Part shown: piece by piece, positions 17,213 through 24,949 of the stretch
Layout of the letters: each line of letters begins with the position of its first letter
How positions within the stretch are numbered: the first letter of the stretch is position 1
Assembly (NCBI RefSeq): GCF_004785935.1
Contig: NZ_SRRP01000001.1
Coordinates: 496,001 to 560,000 of the forward strand
Reading direction: 5' to 3'
Origin: Streptococcus rubneri
GTDB lineage: Bacteria > Bacillota > Bacilli > Lactobacillales > Streptococcaceae
Length of the DNA: 64,000 nt
Made by a program: the position numbers and the translations under genes
Notes under the pieces: generated by a model
Seen by the model: the letters and a program-made list of their open reading frames with translations, nothing else
Database searches by the model: none
What the model was told of the DNA's origin: nothing

Positions 17213-18103
17213 ATGAAAAAAGTTCATTTATTCCTTGTACTTCTGACTTTGCTTGGTTTATCTGGCTGTAAAGAGACACCAAAAGAAAGTAAAACAAGTC
17301 CTTCCAGCTCTCGTAAGGTCACACCCTCTTTATCAACAACAGTTAGTGTAGAAACAAAGGAGCGTACGGAACCCAATCCACCAATGCCAGCAGAGGTAGC
17401 AGAGCGATTGAAAATTAAGGAAGGCAATACGGAAGCCGGTAGTCAGGAAACTTTACCATCCTTAAACCAGAAACAAGCTTCATTGCAAGAGGCTACGCAA
17501 CCTTCTCAATCAATCAAACAAGAAACATCGACCAAAGAGAATCAAGGAATCCGAAAACTATTGCCTATTTCTTTAAAACTTCAAGAAGAATGGTATTTCT
17601 GTGCTCCTGCGACAGTCCATATGATGCTGGCTAGTCGAGGGGTTAGCGTCTCTCAACATCAATTGGCTAAGGAAATGGGGACTTATAATCCCTATGGGAC
17701 TCATAATCGAGATGCGATTCGCGTCTTGAATCAGAATCTATTTGGCTATCCAGAACCAAGTGGAAACCAAGCAGGTTATCGACTAGCTACTGTAACAGAC
17801 GCTCGTCCAGATTCTGAAGATATCCGAATCTTTAAAGAACGCGTGCGCAAAGATATTGATGATGGCTATCCTCTCTATTACACCTTCAATGTGGCACAAA
17901 TCTATCCTGGAAAAAGTGGGGAACATAATGTGATTGGAGTAGGCTATGAATTGACAGCAGATGGAAAGGACATCTCAGCAATCTATTATCTAGACCCCGA
18001 TACACATGTACAGGATCCAACCTATGGAGGCTTGAAGAAACTGACACCAGAGGAGTTATTAGCAGCCATGGTTACATGCGGTGAGAAAAATTATGCCTGG
18101 TGA
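17213..18103 (+). CDS. C39-like cysteine peptidase lipoprotein
   Basis: A 296-aa lipoprotein with lipobox LSGC (Cys19), then a Ser/Thr/Glu-rich tether (~20-112) and a C39-type papain-like domain. The catalytic cysteine is in EEWYFCAPATVHMML (Cys130), the histidine in GEHNVIGVGYEL (His238) and the acid in YYLDPDTHV (Asp261). The ATG at 17213 follows AAAGGAG; a longer frame from 17192 overlaps the previous gene. Placement after a bacteriocin-type ABC exporter suggests it cleaves an exported or foreign peptide at the cell surface. The substrate is unknown. Confidence 0.82.
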   Translation: MKKVHLFLVLLTLLGLSGCKETPKESKTSPSSSRKVTPSLSTTVSVETKERTEPNPPMPAEVAERLKIKEGNTEAGSQETLPSLNQKQASLQEATQPSQSIKQETSTKENQGIRKLLPISLKLQEEWYFCAPATVHMMLASRGVSVSQHQLAKEMGTYNPYGTHNRDAIRVLNQNLFGYPEPSGNQAGYRLATVTDARPDSEDIRIFKERVRKDIDDGYPLYYTFNVAQIYPGKSGEHNVIGVGYELTADGKDISAIYYLDPDTHVQDPTYGGLKKLTPEELLAAMVTCGEKNYAW

Positions 18104-18218
18104 GAAAATATAGTCGTAAAACGAAAGTTAGTTCATGACACGGCCTCTTTTCTTGATATTCAAAAATAATGAGAGTAGAATATAGAGGAAATCTGAACAA
18201 AAAAGGGGATCATATTCG

Positions 18219-18860
18219 ATGATGAAAATTCCAGTTGAAAATCTTGGTCTATTTGAACAATTAGATCGTATAGTAGTGGCTTTTTTTAGCAAGCAACAAC
18301 CTTCAAGTCCATATGATTTGAATATCAGTATTACACAAGAACACCTTGACCAGAAAAAGCAAGAGCTAGAGCCATTAGGTTATCAAGCTGTCCAACTACC
18401 ATTAGGAATGGCTTTAGATAATATCATCCAGCAACCTCATTATAAAAATTTAATCCTTGGCGGACTTGCTCCCGACGAAATTATAGTCAGCAAAGAAGAA
18501 TTAATGCCTTTGAAAGATATTGTAGATAGTTTTTGTATTATGTACGCTGCAGCGAATAACAGACTGGAAAATAGTAAGGCTTATGAATTAATGAAAGATA
18601 AGACGGTTTATTTTATTGGTAAACTATTTACAGATTTTCCAAAAGCAGGTGATGAAATTGCGTATTTAGGAATTGATCGAATAGCGAGCGATGGTACACC
18701 ATATGACGCAGTTAAATGCTTTCTAACGGAAGAGAGTGCAGAGAAGTTCAATGGTGAGAAAAGACCCGTCACCCCTGCAAACTTGGCCTATCTAAAATCA
18801 TTCTGGGGAAAACCAGTCATTATTGAGCCACACCGTAATTATTGGATCGAATTTTTATAG
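18219..18860 (+). CDS. Hypothetical protein, SseB-like tail
   Basis: A 213-aa soluble protein with no signal or membrane segment. I do not recognise a firm family. The C-terminal third (YDAVKCFLTEESAEKFN..PVTPANLAYLKSFWGKPVIIEPHRNYWIEF) has the look of an SseB-type domain, which is a weak call. GGGGAT lies 8 bp before the ATG. A 115-bp gap without a terminator separates it from the C39-like gene, so it may be the last gene of the same transcript. A bidirectional terminator follows. Confidence 0.7.
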   Translation: MMKIPVENLGLFEQLDRIVVAFFSKQQPSSPYDLNISITQEHLDQKKQELEPLGYQAVQLPLGMALDNIIQQPHYKNLILGGLAPDEIIVSKEELMPLKDIVDSFCIMYAAANNRLENSKAYELMKDKTVYFIGKLFTDFPKAGDEIAYLGIDRIASDGTPYDAVKCFLTEESAEKFNGEKRPVTPANLAYLKSFWGKPVIIEPHRNYWIEFL

Positions 18861-18868
18861 AAAGTATA

Positions 18869-18909
18869 AAAGAGCGTAAGATTCCATAAAAAAATCTTAC
18901 GCTCTTTTT
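18869..18909. terminator. Bidirectional terminator between the hypothetical gene and xerS
   Basis: Long arms AGAGCGTAAGATT/AATCTTACGCTCT carry T-runs on both strands. They separate the left (+) and right (-) gene blocks at the replichore junction. Confidence 0.93.
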
Positions 18910-18924
18910 CTAATAGAATAGCTG

Positions 18925-18946
18925 TTACATAATTTCCGTTATGTAA
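18925..18946. repeat. AT-rich palindrome abutting the xerS stop
   Basis: TTACATAA-N6-TTATGTAA, ending 2 bp downstream of the xerS stop codon. Same motif as at 21867 and 29274. Confidence 0.65.
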
Positions 18947-18948
18947 TC

Positions 18949-20019
18949 TTATAAACTATCCAAGGCATTTTTCTGTTCATCATTAACAATATGCGTATAC
19001 AAGTCTGTAACTTGGGTGCTAGCATGTCCCAGCTGGTGGCTGACCAAAACCTGTGATTTGGTTGCATCATAGAGACGCGTTGCTAATGTATGGCGTAGTT
19101 TATGGGGCGTCACTCGGACTTTGAAGTCTTCAGAATACTTGGCCACCATCTTTTCAACACTAGAAGCATCAATCCGGTTTGGAACACCTCGATACAAGGT
19201 TAAGAATAGGGCTGTATCAGTTTTTTCTGTCTTGTAACGTTTGTCTCGAATTGCAAGATATTGCTCCAGATAAGGCTTAGCAAAGGCAGCAACATTAACA
19301 GAGTCTCGTTTTCCACCTTTTCGAGTGACGTCAATGACCATCATCTTAAGATTAAGGTCACGAAGGTCCAAGTTGACTGCCTCAGATAAACGGACACCAG
19401 AGGCAAGAAGGAGTGCGATAATGGCTAAATCTCGCTCTTTATTCTTATTAAAGGAGGATAAGGCGCGATTTGAGAGTGTTTGAGGGTACTCCTGGTCGAT
19501 ATAGTTAAGAAAACCTTCTGTTTCATCCCCTAAAAAGAGTTTTTGCTTGATATTTTCAGCTCGAGCAGCCAAGGTTTCTTTCTTTTTCTTGGTAGCAACC
19601 TTCTTCATGACATTGCGGTAGAAATACGGTTCCCCTTGCTCGTTTTCAACTTCCTCAGTCAAATACTTATAGAGACTAGACAGTGCAGAAAGGGTGCGGT
19701 TAATCGTTGTTTGGGAAACCCCGTTTTTTGTCGTATTGGCATTGAGCAGAGGACGTTCACGTAAGTAAAGAATAAAGGATTCCATGTCTTTCTTGGTCAT
19801 GTGCTCCAGAACATCTAAAGGGATCTCGGCCATGGTATCAGCATCCGATATACCAGATTCCAAAACCCAGGTGAAAAATCGATCGTATTCCTTTAAGTAT
19901 TCGTACAAGGTCGTAAAACTGTATGGAACGGCCAGTTTTGATTGGTAATATTCCAATACGTACCAAGGCATGACTTGTTTGAGTTTATCAATCCGTTCTA
20001 ATAAGATCTCGCGTTTCAT
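18949..20019 (-). CDS. xerS: Tyrosine recombinase XerS
   Basis: A 356-aa single-gene chromosome-dimer resolvase of streptococci and lactococci, acting with FtsK at dif_SL. An N-terminal SAM-like core-binding domain (~1-165) precedes the catalytic domain. That domain contains Arg in [10 protein letters not shown], the HKLRH box in [11 protein letters not shown], His in LGHASTQV and the nucleophile Tyr in TDLYTHI. The ATG at 20019 follows GGAG; the frame extends to a TTG at 20031 but without a ribosome site. The family's target site lies 52 bp upstream. It is not a phage integrase: there is no phage context and the length and dif linkage are those of XerS. Confidence 0.96.
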   Translation of the reverse strand: MKREILLERIDKLKQVMPWYVLEYYQSKLAVPYSFTTLYEYLKEYDRFFTWVLESGISDADTMAEIPLDVLEHMTKKDMESFILYLRERPLLNANTTKNGVSQTTINRTLSALSSLYKYLTEEVENEQGEPYFYRNVMKKVATKKKKETLAARAENIKQKLFLGDETEGFLNYIDQEYPQTLSNRALSSFNKNKERDLAIIALLLASGVRLSEAVNLDLRDLNLKMMVIDVTRKGGKRDSVNVAAFAKPYLEQYLAIRDKRYKTEKTDTALFLTLYRGVPNRIDASSVEKMVAKYSEDFKVRVTPHKLRHTLATRLYDATKSQVLVSHQLGHASTQVTDLYTHIVNDEQKNALDSL

Positions 20020-20047
20020 GTTTTTCTCCAAATCTTTCTATACTAGT

Positions 20048-20076
20048 AGTATAGCATAGCCAGATATATTTTTCAA
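20048..20076 (-). promoter_or_regulatory. xerS promoter overlapping dif_SL
   Basis: On the minus strand, TTGAAA (20076-20071), a 17-bp spacer and TATACT (20053-20048) form a good promoter. The -35 hexamer is the last six bases of the dif_SL site. Confidence 0.8.
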
Positions 20077-20101
20077 GAAAATTATAGTTTTTCGGAAAGA
20101 T
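20071..20101 (-). other. dif_SL chromosome dimer resolution site
   Basis: The 31-bp site reads on the minus strand ATCTTTCCGAAAAACT.. ..ATAATTTTCTTGAAA, matching my memory of the streptococcal/lactococcal dif_SL. It lies immediately upstream of xerS, its usual place. It marks the replication terminus; gene strand bias flips here. Confidence 0.92.
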
Positions 20102-20294
20102 GTTATAGGGTTTATATAGGACTGTTTTAGTTTTAGGATAAACCATTTTCAGCTCCAAAATACACTTTAATCAAAAACCGACGTAAAAAATCCCTAAAGG
20201 ACTGTTGTCTTCTAGGGATTTAGTGTATCCTTGAGCTGTTTATTCGACAATTTGATTATATTACATGTGTCAAAAATATCTCTTTATTTATTTT

Positions 20295-20375
20295 TTAGAA
20301 CATGTAGTATGTATAAATTGCAATAATAGAAAGGATTAAGAAGATTAACAAGATAATAATAATTATTTTTTTCAT
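20295..20375 (-). CDS. Possible 26-aa hydrophobic peptide
   Basis: An open frame encodes MKKIIIIILLIFLILSIIAI followed by YTYYMF, a single membrane segment with a positive N-terminus. No clear ribosome site precedes it. It could be a small membrane peptide or chance in AT-rich DNA. Confidence 0.3.
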   Translation of the reverse strand: MKKIIIIILLIFLILSIIAIYTYYMF

Positions 20376-20756
20376 GATTTATTAATAATACTGACCCTTA
20401 AGATACAGTATACTCCTTTCTAGGAAGAATTCTTATTATCCCTATCTTTATTATAGGTCTACAGCAATTTATATTCAATTATTTATATGTGAAAGTAGTT
20501 TCAGAATTTGAACTTTAAATTTTTTATTATACATTGATTATCATTGAAAATAATGTACAAATTAATTTCTCAGATTAGAGGATATTAAGTACTAGAAAAC
20601 ATACAAAATACCACTCCAGAATAATGTACAAAACAAAAATAAAGTACACTTCTTAAAGAATGTACTTTATGCTTCTAATTCAGTTGTATCAATTGTTTAG
20701 CTCATGTTAAGTCAATTGTACATAAACTTATGGTTTTACTGTATACCTTTTTTAAC

Positions 20757-20796
20757 AAAACAATCAGCAAATCTCACGGATCTACTGATTGTTTTT
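20757..20796 (-). terminator. Terminator of the acetylxylan esterase gene
   Basis: Arms AAAACAATCAG/CTGATTGTTTT enclose a ~17-nt loop and are followed on the minus strand by a T-rich run, 11 bp beyond the stop. Confidence 0.75.
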
Positions 20797-20806
20797 CTTC
20801 TGTATC

Positions 20807-21790
20807 TTATTTTTCTACATATCGAAAGGAAATCTTGCTACCACAGAGCCAATTGTATACACGATCATTGACTTGGACATTCATAGCTTCATGGGCATAT
20901 TCTGGCATGATTAAATGCTCTTTTGGACCTTCTAATCGATTATAAATGGCAAACTGTGTCACAGGATAACAGACATCATCATCTAATCCTGTAATCATGT
21001 GAACCTGTCCTTTAATGCGATGGGCAAAATTTTTCACATCAATATAGGCTAAGGTCTCCATGATTTGGTCTTCCGTTTCATGGAACGGATCATGGAATTT
21101 GAAATAACGGAAAAGCTCGTCATAGGCTTCACTGGTGTTTCCAATCTCTAATACACGTCTGAAATCCGATAAGAATGGATAAATGGCTACTATTTGTTGG
21201 ATTCGGGGATTCAATCCGGCAGCTACCAGGGCCAGGGCACCACCTTGAGAGGCTCCATAGCTGGCTAGTTTGCTGTCGTCAACTTGAGGAAAGCTAGCTA
21301 CAATTTCAATTAACTGGTAAAGATCTAAGTAGACATCCTTATAAAATAGCTCATCTGGACCTTCCACAGCTCCGCGGATAATCTGTCCTTTTACAGTATT
21401 TCCAAGTGGTGATCGATCTCCGTCTGTTGAATAGCCTGATTGACCTCTTACGTCCATAGACACAACTCCATAGCCAGCTACTGTATAAGCCAGCATGTCT
21501 GTCCAATCCCAACAACGGCCCATATAACCATGAAAATGGAAAATAACTGGAATCTTTTGATCTGTTTTTGGGAAAACAACCCGTGCATAAACAAGACCAT
21601 CTCGTGTTCCTTTAAAGCTTAATTCATAACAAACAACATTTGGAATGCTGAAATTTTGCTCTTCGAGCTTGTATTTAGGCAGTTCAGTAATCTTTTCTAG
21701 GGTTTGATCCCAAAAGGTATCAAAGTCTGCGGGCACTTCATCCCGTCCCCTGTAATCTTTCATTAATTCTAGTAATTTAGGATCTTTCAT
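20807..21790 (-). CDS. Acetylxylan esterase / cephalosporin-C deacetylase family
   Basis: A 327-aa intracellular carbohydrate esterase family 7 type enzyme that removes acetyl groups from acetylated sugars. The fold is alpha/beta hydrolase with HFHGYMGRCWDW (oxyanion), RGQSGYSTDGD, the nucleophile elbow GASQGGALAL, ITGLDDDVCYP (Asp) and the terminal His in PEYAHEAMN. There is no signal peptide, so the substrates are imported acetyl oligosaccharides. It is monocistronic, with AGGAGG-type sequence before the ATG. Confidence 0.92.
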   Translation of the reverse strand: MKDPKLLELMKDYRGRDEVPADFDTFWDQTLEKITELPKYKLEEQNFSIPNVVCYELSFKGTRDGLVYARVVFPKTDQKIPVIFHFHGYMGRCWDWTDMLAYTVAGYGVVSMDVRGQSGYSTDGDRSPLGNTVKGQIIRGAVEGPDELFYKDVYLDLYQLIEIVASFPQVDDSKLASYGASQGGALALVAAGLNPRIQQIVAIYPFLSDFRRVLEIGNTSEAYDELFRYFKFHDPFHETEDQIMETLAYIDVKNFAHRIKGQVHMITGLDDDVCYPVTQFAIYNRLEGPKEHLIMPEYAHEAMNVQVNDRVYNWLCGSKISFRYVEK

Positions 21791-21866
21791 AAAACCCTCC
21801 TTAGGTATATGTAATCGCTACCAAAAATGTACCATATTTACTTAAGGATTGCAAGAGACAAATGAA

Positions 21867-21892
21867 AATTACATAACCGAAATTATGTAATT
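21867..21892. repeat. AT-rich palindrome abutting the 21896 gene stop
   Basis: Ten-bp arms AATTACATAA/TTATGTAATT around a 6-nt centre, ending 3 bp downstream of the minus-strand hydrolase stop codon. Same family as at 18925 and 29274. Confidence 0.65.
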
Positions 21893-21895
21893 TAC

Positions 21896-22663
21896 TTATA
21901 GATTCAAAAATAGACTTAATTGTTTCACTAGATCTGGATTAGTGGGTAAAGCTGAATGATGAGCCTTGCGTCCTTTTAAATTTACTTCTGTATAGGCTTG
22001 TTTCTCAAAAATTGATTGTGCTGCTTTTGCACTAGAAAGAGGGACGATGCCATCTGATGTTCCAGAAAAGCTACCAACAAAGTTAAGGACCTCTACTTCT
22101 TTTCCTAGGCGATGCTTCCATGTTTGAAAATCATCATACATCTCTTGGTTGAATTGGTAAGGACTACCAATAATAGCGAGCTTCCTTACGGTCAGCTTTT
22201 TCTTTTCTAAAAAGCCACTTTCCAATAAACCAGTCAAAACTAGACCACCATTGGAGTGCCCGACTGCCTTGAACTCTGTAAAATAATAGTGATCAAGAAG
22301 ATAGGTAAGAGCGATCTTAAGGGATTCGATTTGCTGCTTGATATTGCTGTAACCATCTCGATTATTCTCAAAGCCAATCACAATCATCGGATTCGGCTCT
22401 TTTGTATTCAGTCTTCCCTCCATCTCTATAGAATCATCTTTATTGACTTTTATTTTTAAGAGACTCTGTTTTTTTCTGGAAAAGCGATGGAGCATGCGGA
22501 TGGTTCCATTGAAACGCTGGATACTGGCTGAACTACCAGGTACAAAGATGATCGGTCTGATCGGTGGTTTCTTCGACCCTTTTGGGAATTCAAAGGGCTT
22601 GCTGTGGGAAGAAAAGAGTCTTACAAAGAAACGAATGAGTTGTTGAAATAGTTTTTTTAACAT
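21896..22663 (-). CDS. DUF915 alpha/beta hydrolase
   Basis: A 255-aa alpha/beta hydrolase of the DUF915 group. A hydrophobic/basic N-terminus (MLKKLFQQLIRFFVRLF) may be a membrane anchor rather than a cleaved signal. It shows PIIFVPGSSASIQRFN (oxyanion), AVGHSNGGLVLTGLLE with the nucleophile Ser, GSFSGTSDGIVPLSSA (Asp) and the His in GRKAHHSALP. Relatives are called cell-surface hydrolases; the substrate is unknown. It stands 66 bp downstream of ffh on the same strand, without an obvious terminator between them. Confidence 0.85.
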   Translation of the reverse strand: MLKKLFQQLIRFFVRLFSSHSKPFEFPKGSKKPPIRPIIFVPGSSASIQRFNGTIRMLHRFSRKKQSLLKIKVNKDDSIEMEGRLNTKEPNPMIVIGFENNRDGYSNIKQQIESLKIALTYLLDHYYFTEFKAVGHSNGGLVLTGLLESGFLEKKKLTVRKLAIIGSPYQFNQEMYDDFQTWKHRLGKEVEVLNFVGSFSGTSDGIVPLSSAKAAQSIFEKQAYTEVNLKGRKAHHSALPTNPDLVKQLSLFLNL

Positions 22664-22729
22664 GTTTCCTCTAGTAGTAGTTTCTAAAAGAACCCAGAAC
22701 AGTGTGTTCCAGGCCCTTATTAGAAATAA

Positions 22730-24301
22730 TTATTTCCGTTTTTTCTTATTCTTGCGCATTTGTTTGGCCATCTTGTTCATCGCCCGTTTCATCATGAACT
22801 CGCCGGCTTTTCCTTTGAGACCACCACCGAACATTTGGCTCATGTCAGGCATCCCAGCGCCTCCGCCAAGAGCTGATAAGTCAGGCATCCCGCCTTGACC
22901 CATCATCCCTTCGAGGGCAGACATATCAGGCATGCCACCTGGCATATTCTTCGGCATATTATTTGGATTAAGCCCCATTTGTTTCATCATCTTGTTCATA
23001 TCACCAGAGAGGACACCTTGCATCATCTGCTTGGCTTGGTTAAAGTCCTTGATGAATTTATTCACTTCGACAAAGCTGTTTCCTGAACCAGCAGCAATCC
23101 GACGACGACGGCTAGGGTTTAACAAATCTGGATTTTCGCGTTCAGCTGGGGTCATAGAAGATACAATGGCGCGTTTCCGAGCAATTTCTCGTTCATCTAC
23201 CTTAAGGTTCTTCATGGCTGGATTGTTGGCCATACCTGGAAGCATCTTGAGTAGATCTTCCATTGGTCCCATGTTTTGAACTTGGTCTAACTGGTCGATA
23301 AAGTCGTTGAAATCAAAGGTATTTTCCCGCATCTTCTCAGCGAGTTCAATGGAGCGTTTCTCATCGTATTCTTGAGAAGCCTTCTCGATCAGCGTCAGCA
23401 TATCCCCCATACCGAGGATCCGGCCAGACATGCGGTCTGGGTGGAAGGTTTCGATATCAGTGATTTTTTCACCAGTACCAGTGAATTTGATTGGCTTCCC
23501 AGTAATCTGACGGACAGAAAGGGCTGCACCACCACGGGTATCCCCATCAATCTTGGTCAAGATGACCCCGGTCACTTCGAGTTGTTCGTTAAACTCACGC
23601 GCCACATTGGCTGCTTCTTGACCGATCATGGCATCCACAACCAAGAGGATTTCATTTGGCTCGGCAAGAGCTTTGACATCGCGCAACTCGCCCATGAGTT
23701 TTTCATCGATTTGCAGACGACCAGCCGTATCGATCAAGACATAGTCATTGTGGTTGGCTCTTGCTTGCTCCAAACCTTGACGAACGATCTCAACTGCAGG
23801 GACTTCTGTACCGAGTGAGAAGACAGGGACATTGATCTGTTGACCAAGAGTCTTCAACTGATCAATGGCAGCTGGACGATAGATATCGGCCGCAATCATC
23901 AAAGGACGTGCATTTTCTTCTTTGACTAATTTGTTAGCCAATTTCCCAGCAAAGGTTGTTTTACCAGCCCCCTGAAGACCGACCATCATGATAATAGTTG
24001 GAATCTTAGGCGACTTGATAATGTCTGCTGTCTCAGAACCCAAAATGGCTGTCAATTCTTCATCGACAATCTTCACGATTTGTTGGGCAGGGTTGAGGGT
24101 TTCAATGACCTCATGCCCTACGGCCCGCTCGCGGACGCGTTTGATAAAGTCTTTTACAACAGGAAGGGCAACGTCGGCCTCTAAGAGGGCTAGACGAATT
24201 TCTTTGGTTGCTTCTTGGACATCCGCTTCAGAGATTTTTCCTTTCTTACGAAGATTTTTAAAGACGTTCTGTAAACGTTCGGTTAAACTTTCAAATGCCA
24301 T
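22730..24301 (-). CDS. ffh: Signal recognition particle GTPase Ffh
   Basis: A 523-aa SRP54 protein that binds 4.5S RNA and signal sequences and delivers ribosomes to FtsY. N domain (1-90), G domain with GLQGAGKTTFAGKLA, DTAGR and TKIDGDTRGGAAL, then a Met-rich M domain (~300-480). The C-terminal tail is a long glycine/methionine run (GGMPDMSALEGMMGQGGM and similar) ending in a basic KKKRK stretch. It is cotranscribed with ylxM and an intervening 71-aa gene. In S. mutans ylxM-ffh continues into satC-D-E; here satD lies 21 kb away. Confidence 0.96.
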   Translation of the reverse strand: MAFESLTERLQNVFKNLRKKGKISEADVQEATKEIRLALLEADVALPVVKDFIKRVRERAVGHEVIETLNPAQQIVKIVDEELTAILGSETADIIKSPKIPTIIMMVGLQGAGKTTFAGKLANKLVKEENARPLMIAADIYRPAAIDQLKTLGQQINVPVFSLGTEVPAVEIVRQGLEQARANHNDYVLIDTAGRLQIDEKLMGELRDVKALAEPNEILLVVDAMIGQEAANVAREFNEQLEVTGVILTKIDGDTRGGAALSVRQITGKPIKFTGTGEKITDIETFHPDRMSGRILGMGDMLTLIEKASQEYDEKRSIELAEKMRENTFDFNDFIDQLDQVQNMGPMEDLLKMLPGMANNPAMKNLKVDEREIARKRAIVSSMTPAERENPDLLNPSRRRRIAAGSGNSFVEVNKFIKDFNQAKQMMQGVLSGDMNKMMKQMGLNPNNMPKNMPGGMPDMSALEGMMGQGGMPDLSALGGGAGMPDMSQMFGGGLKGKAGEFMMKRAMNKMAKQMRKNKKKRK

Positions 24302-24318
24302 ATTTTTCTCCTATTTAT

Positions 24319-24534
24319 TCAATTCAGTGGAAATCGTCCGAAATGTTGCAAACACTCTAGTTCTTCGGGTGTGACTTCTTTCATGATTTCATTTGGATAT
24401 CCCCAACAGCTAAAACCTATTTGCATAGCTTTAGAGATATCATTGGGCGAGATAATCTGTAGTCTAGTAGGAAATGGTTCCTCTGCGGCTAATAGTTTGC
24501 AAGGTATTCCTTGATAAATAACGAGACTGCCCAT
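24319..24534 (-). CDS. Small hypothetical protein between ylxM and ffh
   Basis: A 71-aa soluble protein, MGSLVIYQGIPCKLLAAEEP.. with no recognised domain. GGGAG sits 6 bp before the ATG, and it lies 2 bp after ylxM and 17 bp before ffh in the same direction, so it is very likely translated. Two cysteines and no membrane segment are visible. A role linked to SRP is only suggested by position. Confidence 0.72.
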   Translation of the reverse strand: MGSLVIYQGIPCKLLAAEEPFPTRLQIISPNDISKAMQIGFSCWGYPNEIMKEVTPEELECLQHFGRFPLN

Positions 24535-24536
24535 GA

Positions 24537-24869
24537 TTACTCCCGATTGTCAATACTTGTTAAAATCTCAACTTGCTTTTGTAGAAAAGTATCCTCTGGA
24601 TAACGCTCCAAAATCTGATCAAAAATCTGACTGCGAACAATGTAGTCAGAATACATATGAAGCTTCATTTCATAATCTTCCAGTATCTTTTCTGTACGTT
24701 TGATATTATCATAAACAGCTTGGCGACTAACACCGAACTCTTCCGCAATTTCAGCCAAGCTGTAATCATCTGCATAATAGAGCTCGATATAGTTCATCTG
24801 CTTGTCTGTCAAAAGTGCTGCGTAAAACTCAAAGAGAGCATTCATTCGGTTGGTTTTCTCAATTTCCAT
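24537..24869 (-). CDS. ylxM: YlxM, SRP-associated HTH protein
   Basis: A 110-aa sigma-70-region-4-like helix-turn-helix protein ([28 protein letters not shown] at ~40-67) that stimulates SRP function in streptococci. I take the start at [16 protein letters not shown], the usual family N-terminus; the frame runs 9 codons further upstream. A TATAAT at 24882-24877 is placed so that transcription would begin about at this ATG, hinting at a leaderless mRNA. It leads the ylxM-orf71-ffh operon. Confidence 0.92.
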   Translation of the reverse strand: MEIEKTNRMNALFEFYAALLTDKQMNYIELYYADDYSLAEIAEEFGVSRQAVYDNIKRTEKILEDYEMKLHMYSDYIVRSQIFDQILERYPEDTFLQKQVEILTSIDNRE

Positions 24870-24884
24870 ACCTTTCATTATATC

Positions 24885-24910
24885 AAAAAAGCCCACTAAA
24901 GACTAGCGGG
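24885..24910 (-). terminator. Terminator of the KASIII cluster
   Basis: On the minus strand, stem CCCGCTA/TAGTGGG (one G-T pair) is followed by CTTTTTT, 40 bp after the KASIII gene and directly before ylxM. Confidence 0.75.
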
Positions 24911-24949
24911 ACTTGATGCTTTTTGAGCTTGAAATAATAGGATCTATCA

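Larger units (their letters stand above)
20102..20806. other. AT-rich gene-poor region beside dif_SL
   Basis: About 700 bp without a clear gene. It holds a hairpin AAATCCCTA/TAGGGATTT (20188-20221), a hairpin AAAGTACA/TGTACTTT (~20641-20668), a possible 26-codon membrane peptide (20295-20375) and the terminator of the downstream esterase. The repeated GTACA/TGTAC motifs around 20550-20720 are short. I see no transposase, and no att-like direct repeat. Confidence 0.6.

Noticed and set aside
18949-20019. Phage or ICE integrase
   Set aside because: XerS length, conserved catalytic residues, adjoining dif_SL and no mobile-element genes.
20102-20806. Attachment site or integrated element in the AT-rich gap
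   Set aside because: No direct-repeat pair, integrase or tRNA; only hairpins and a doubtful peptide.
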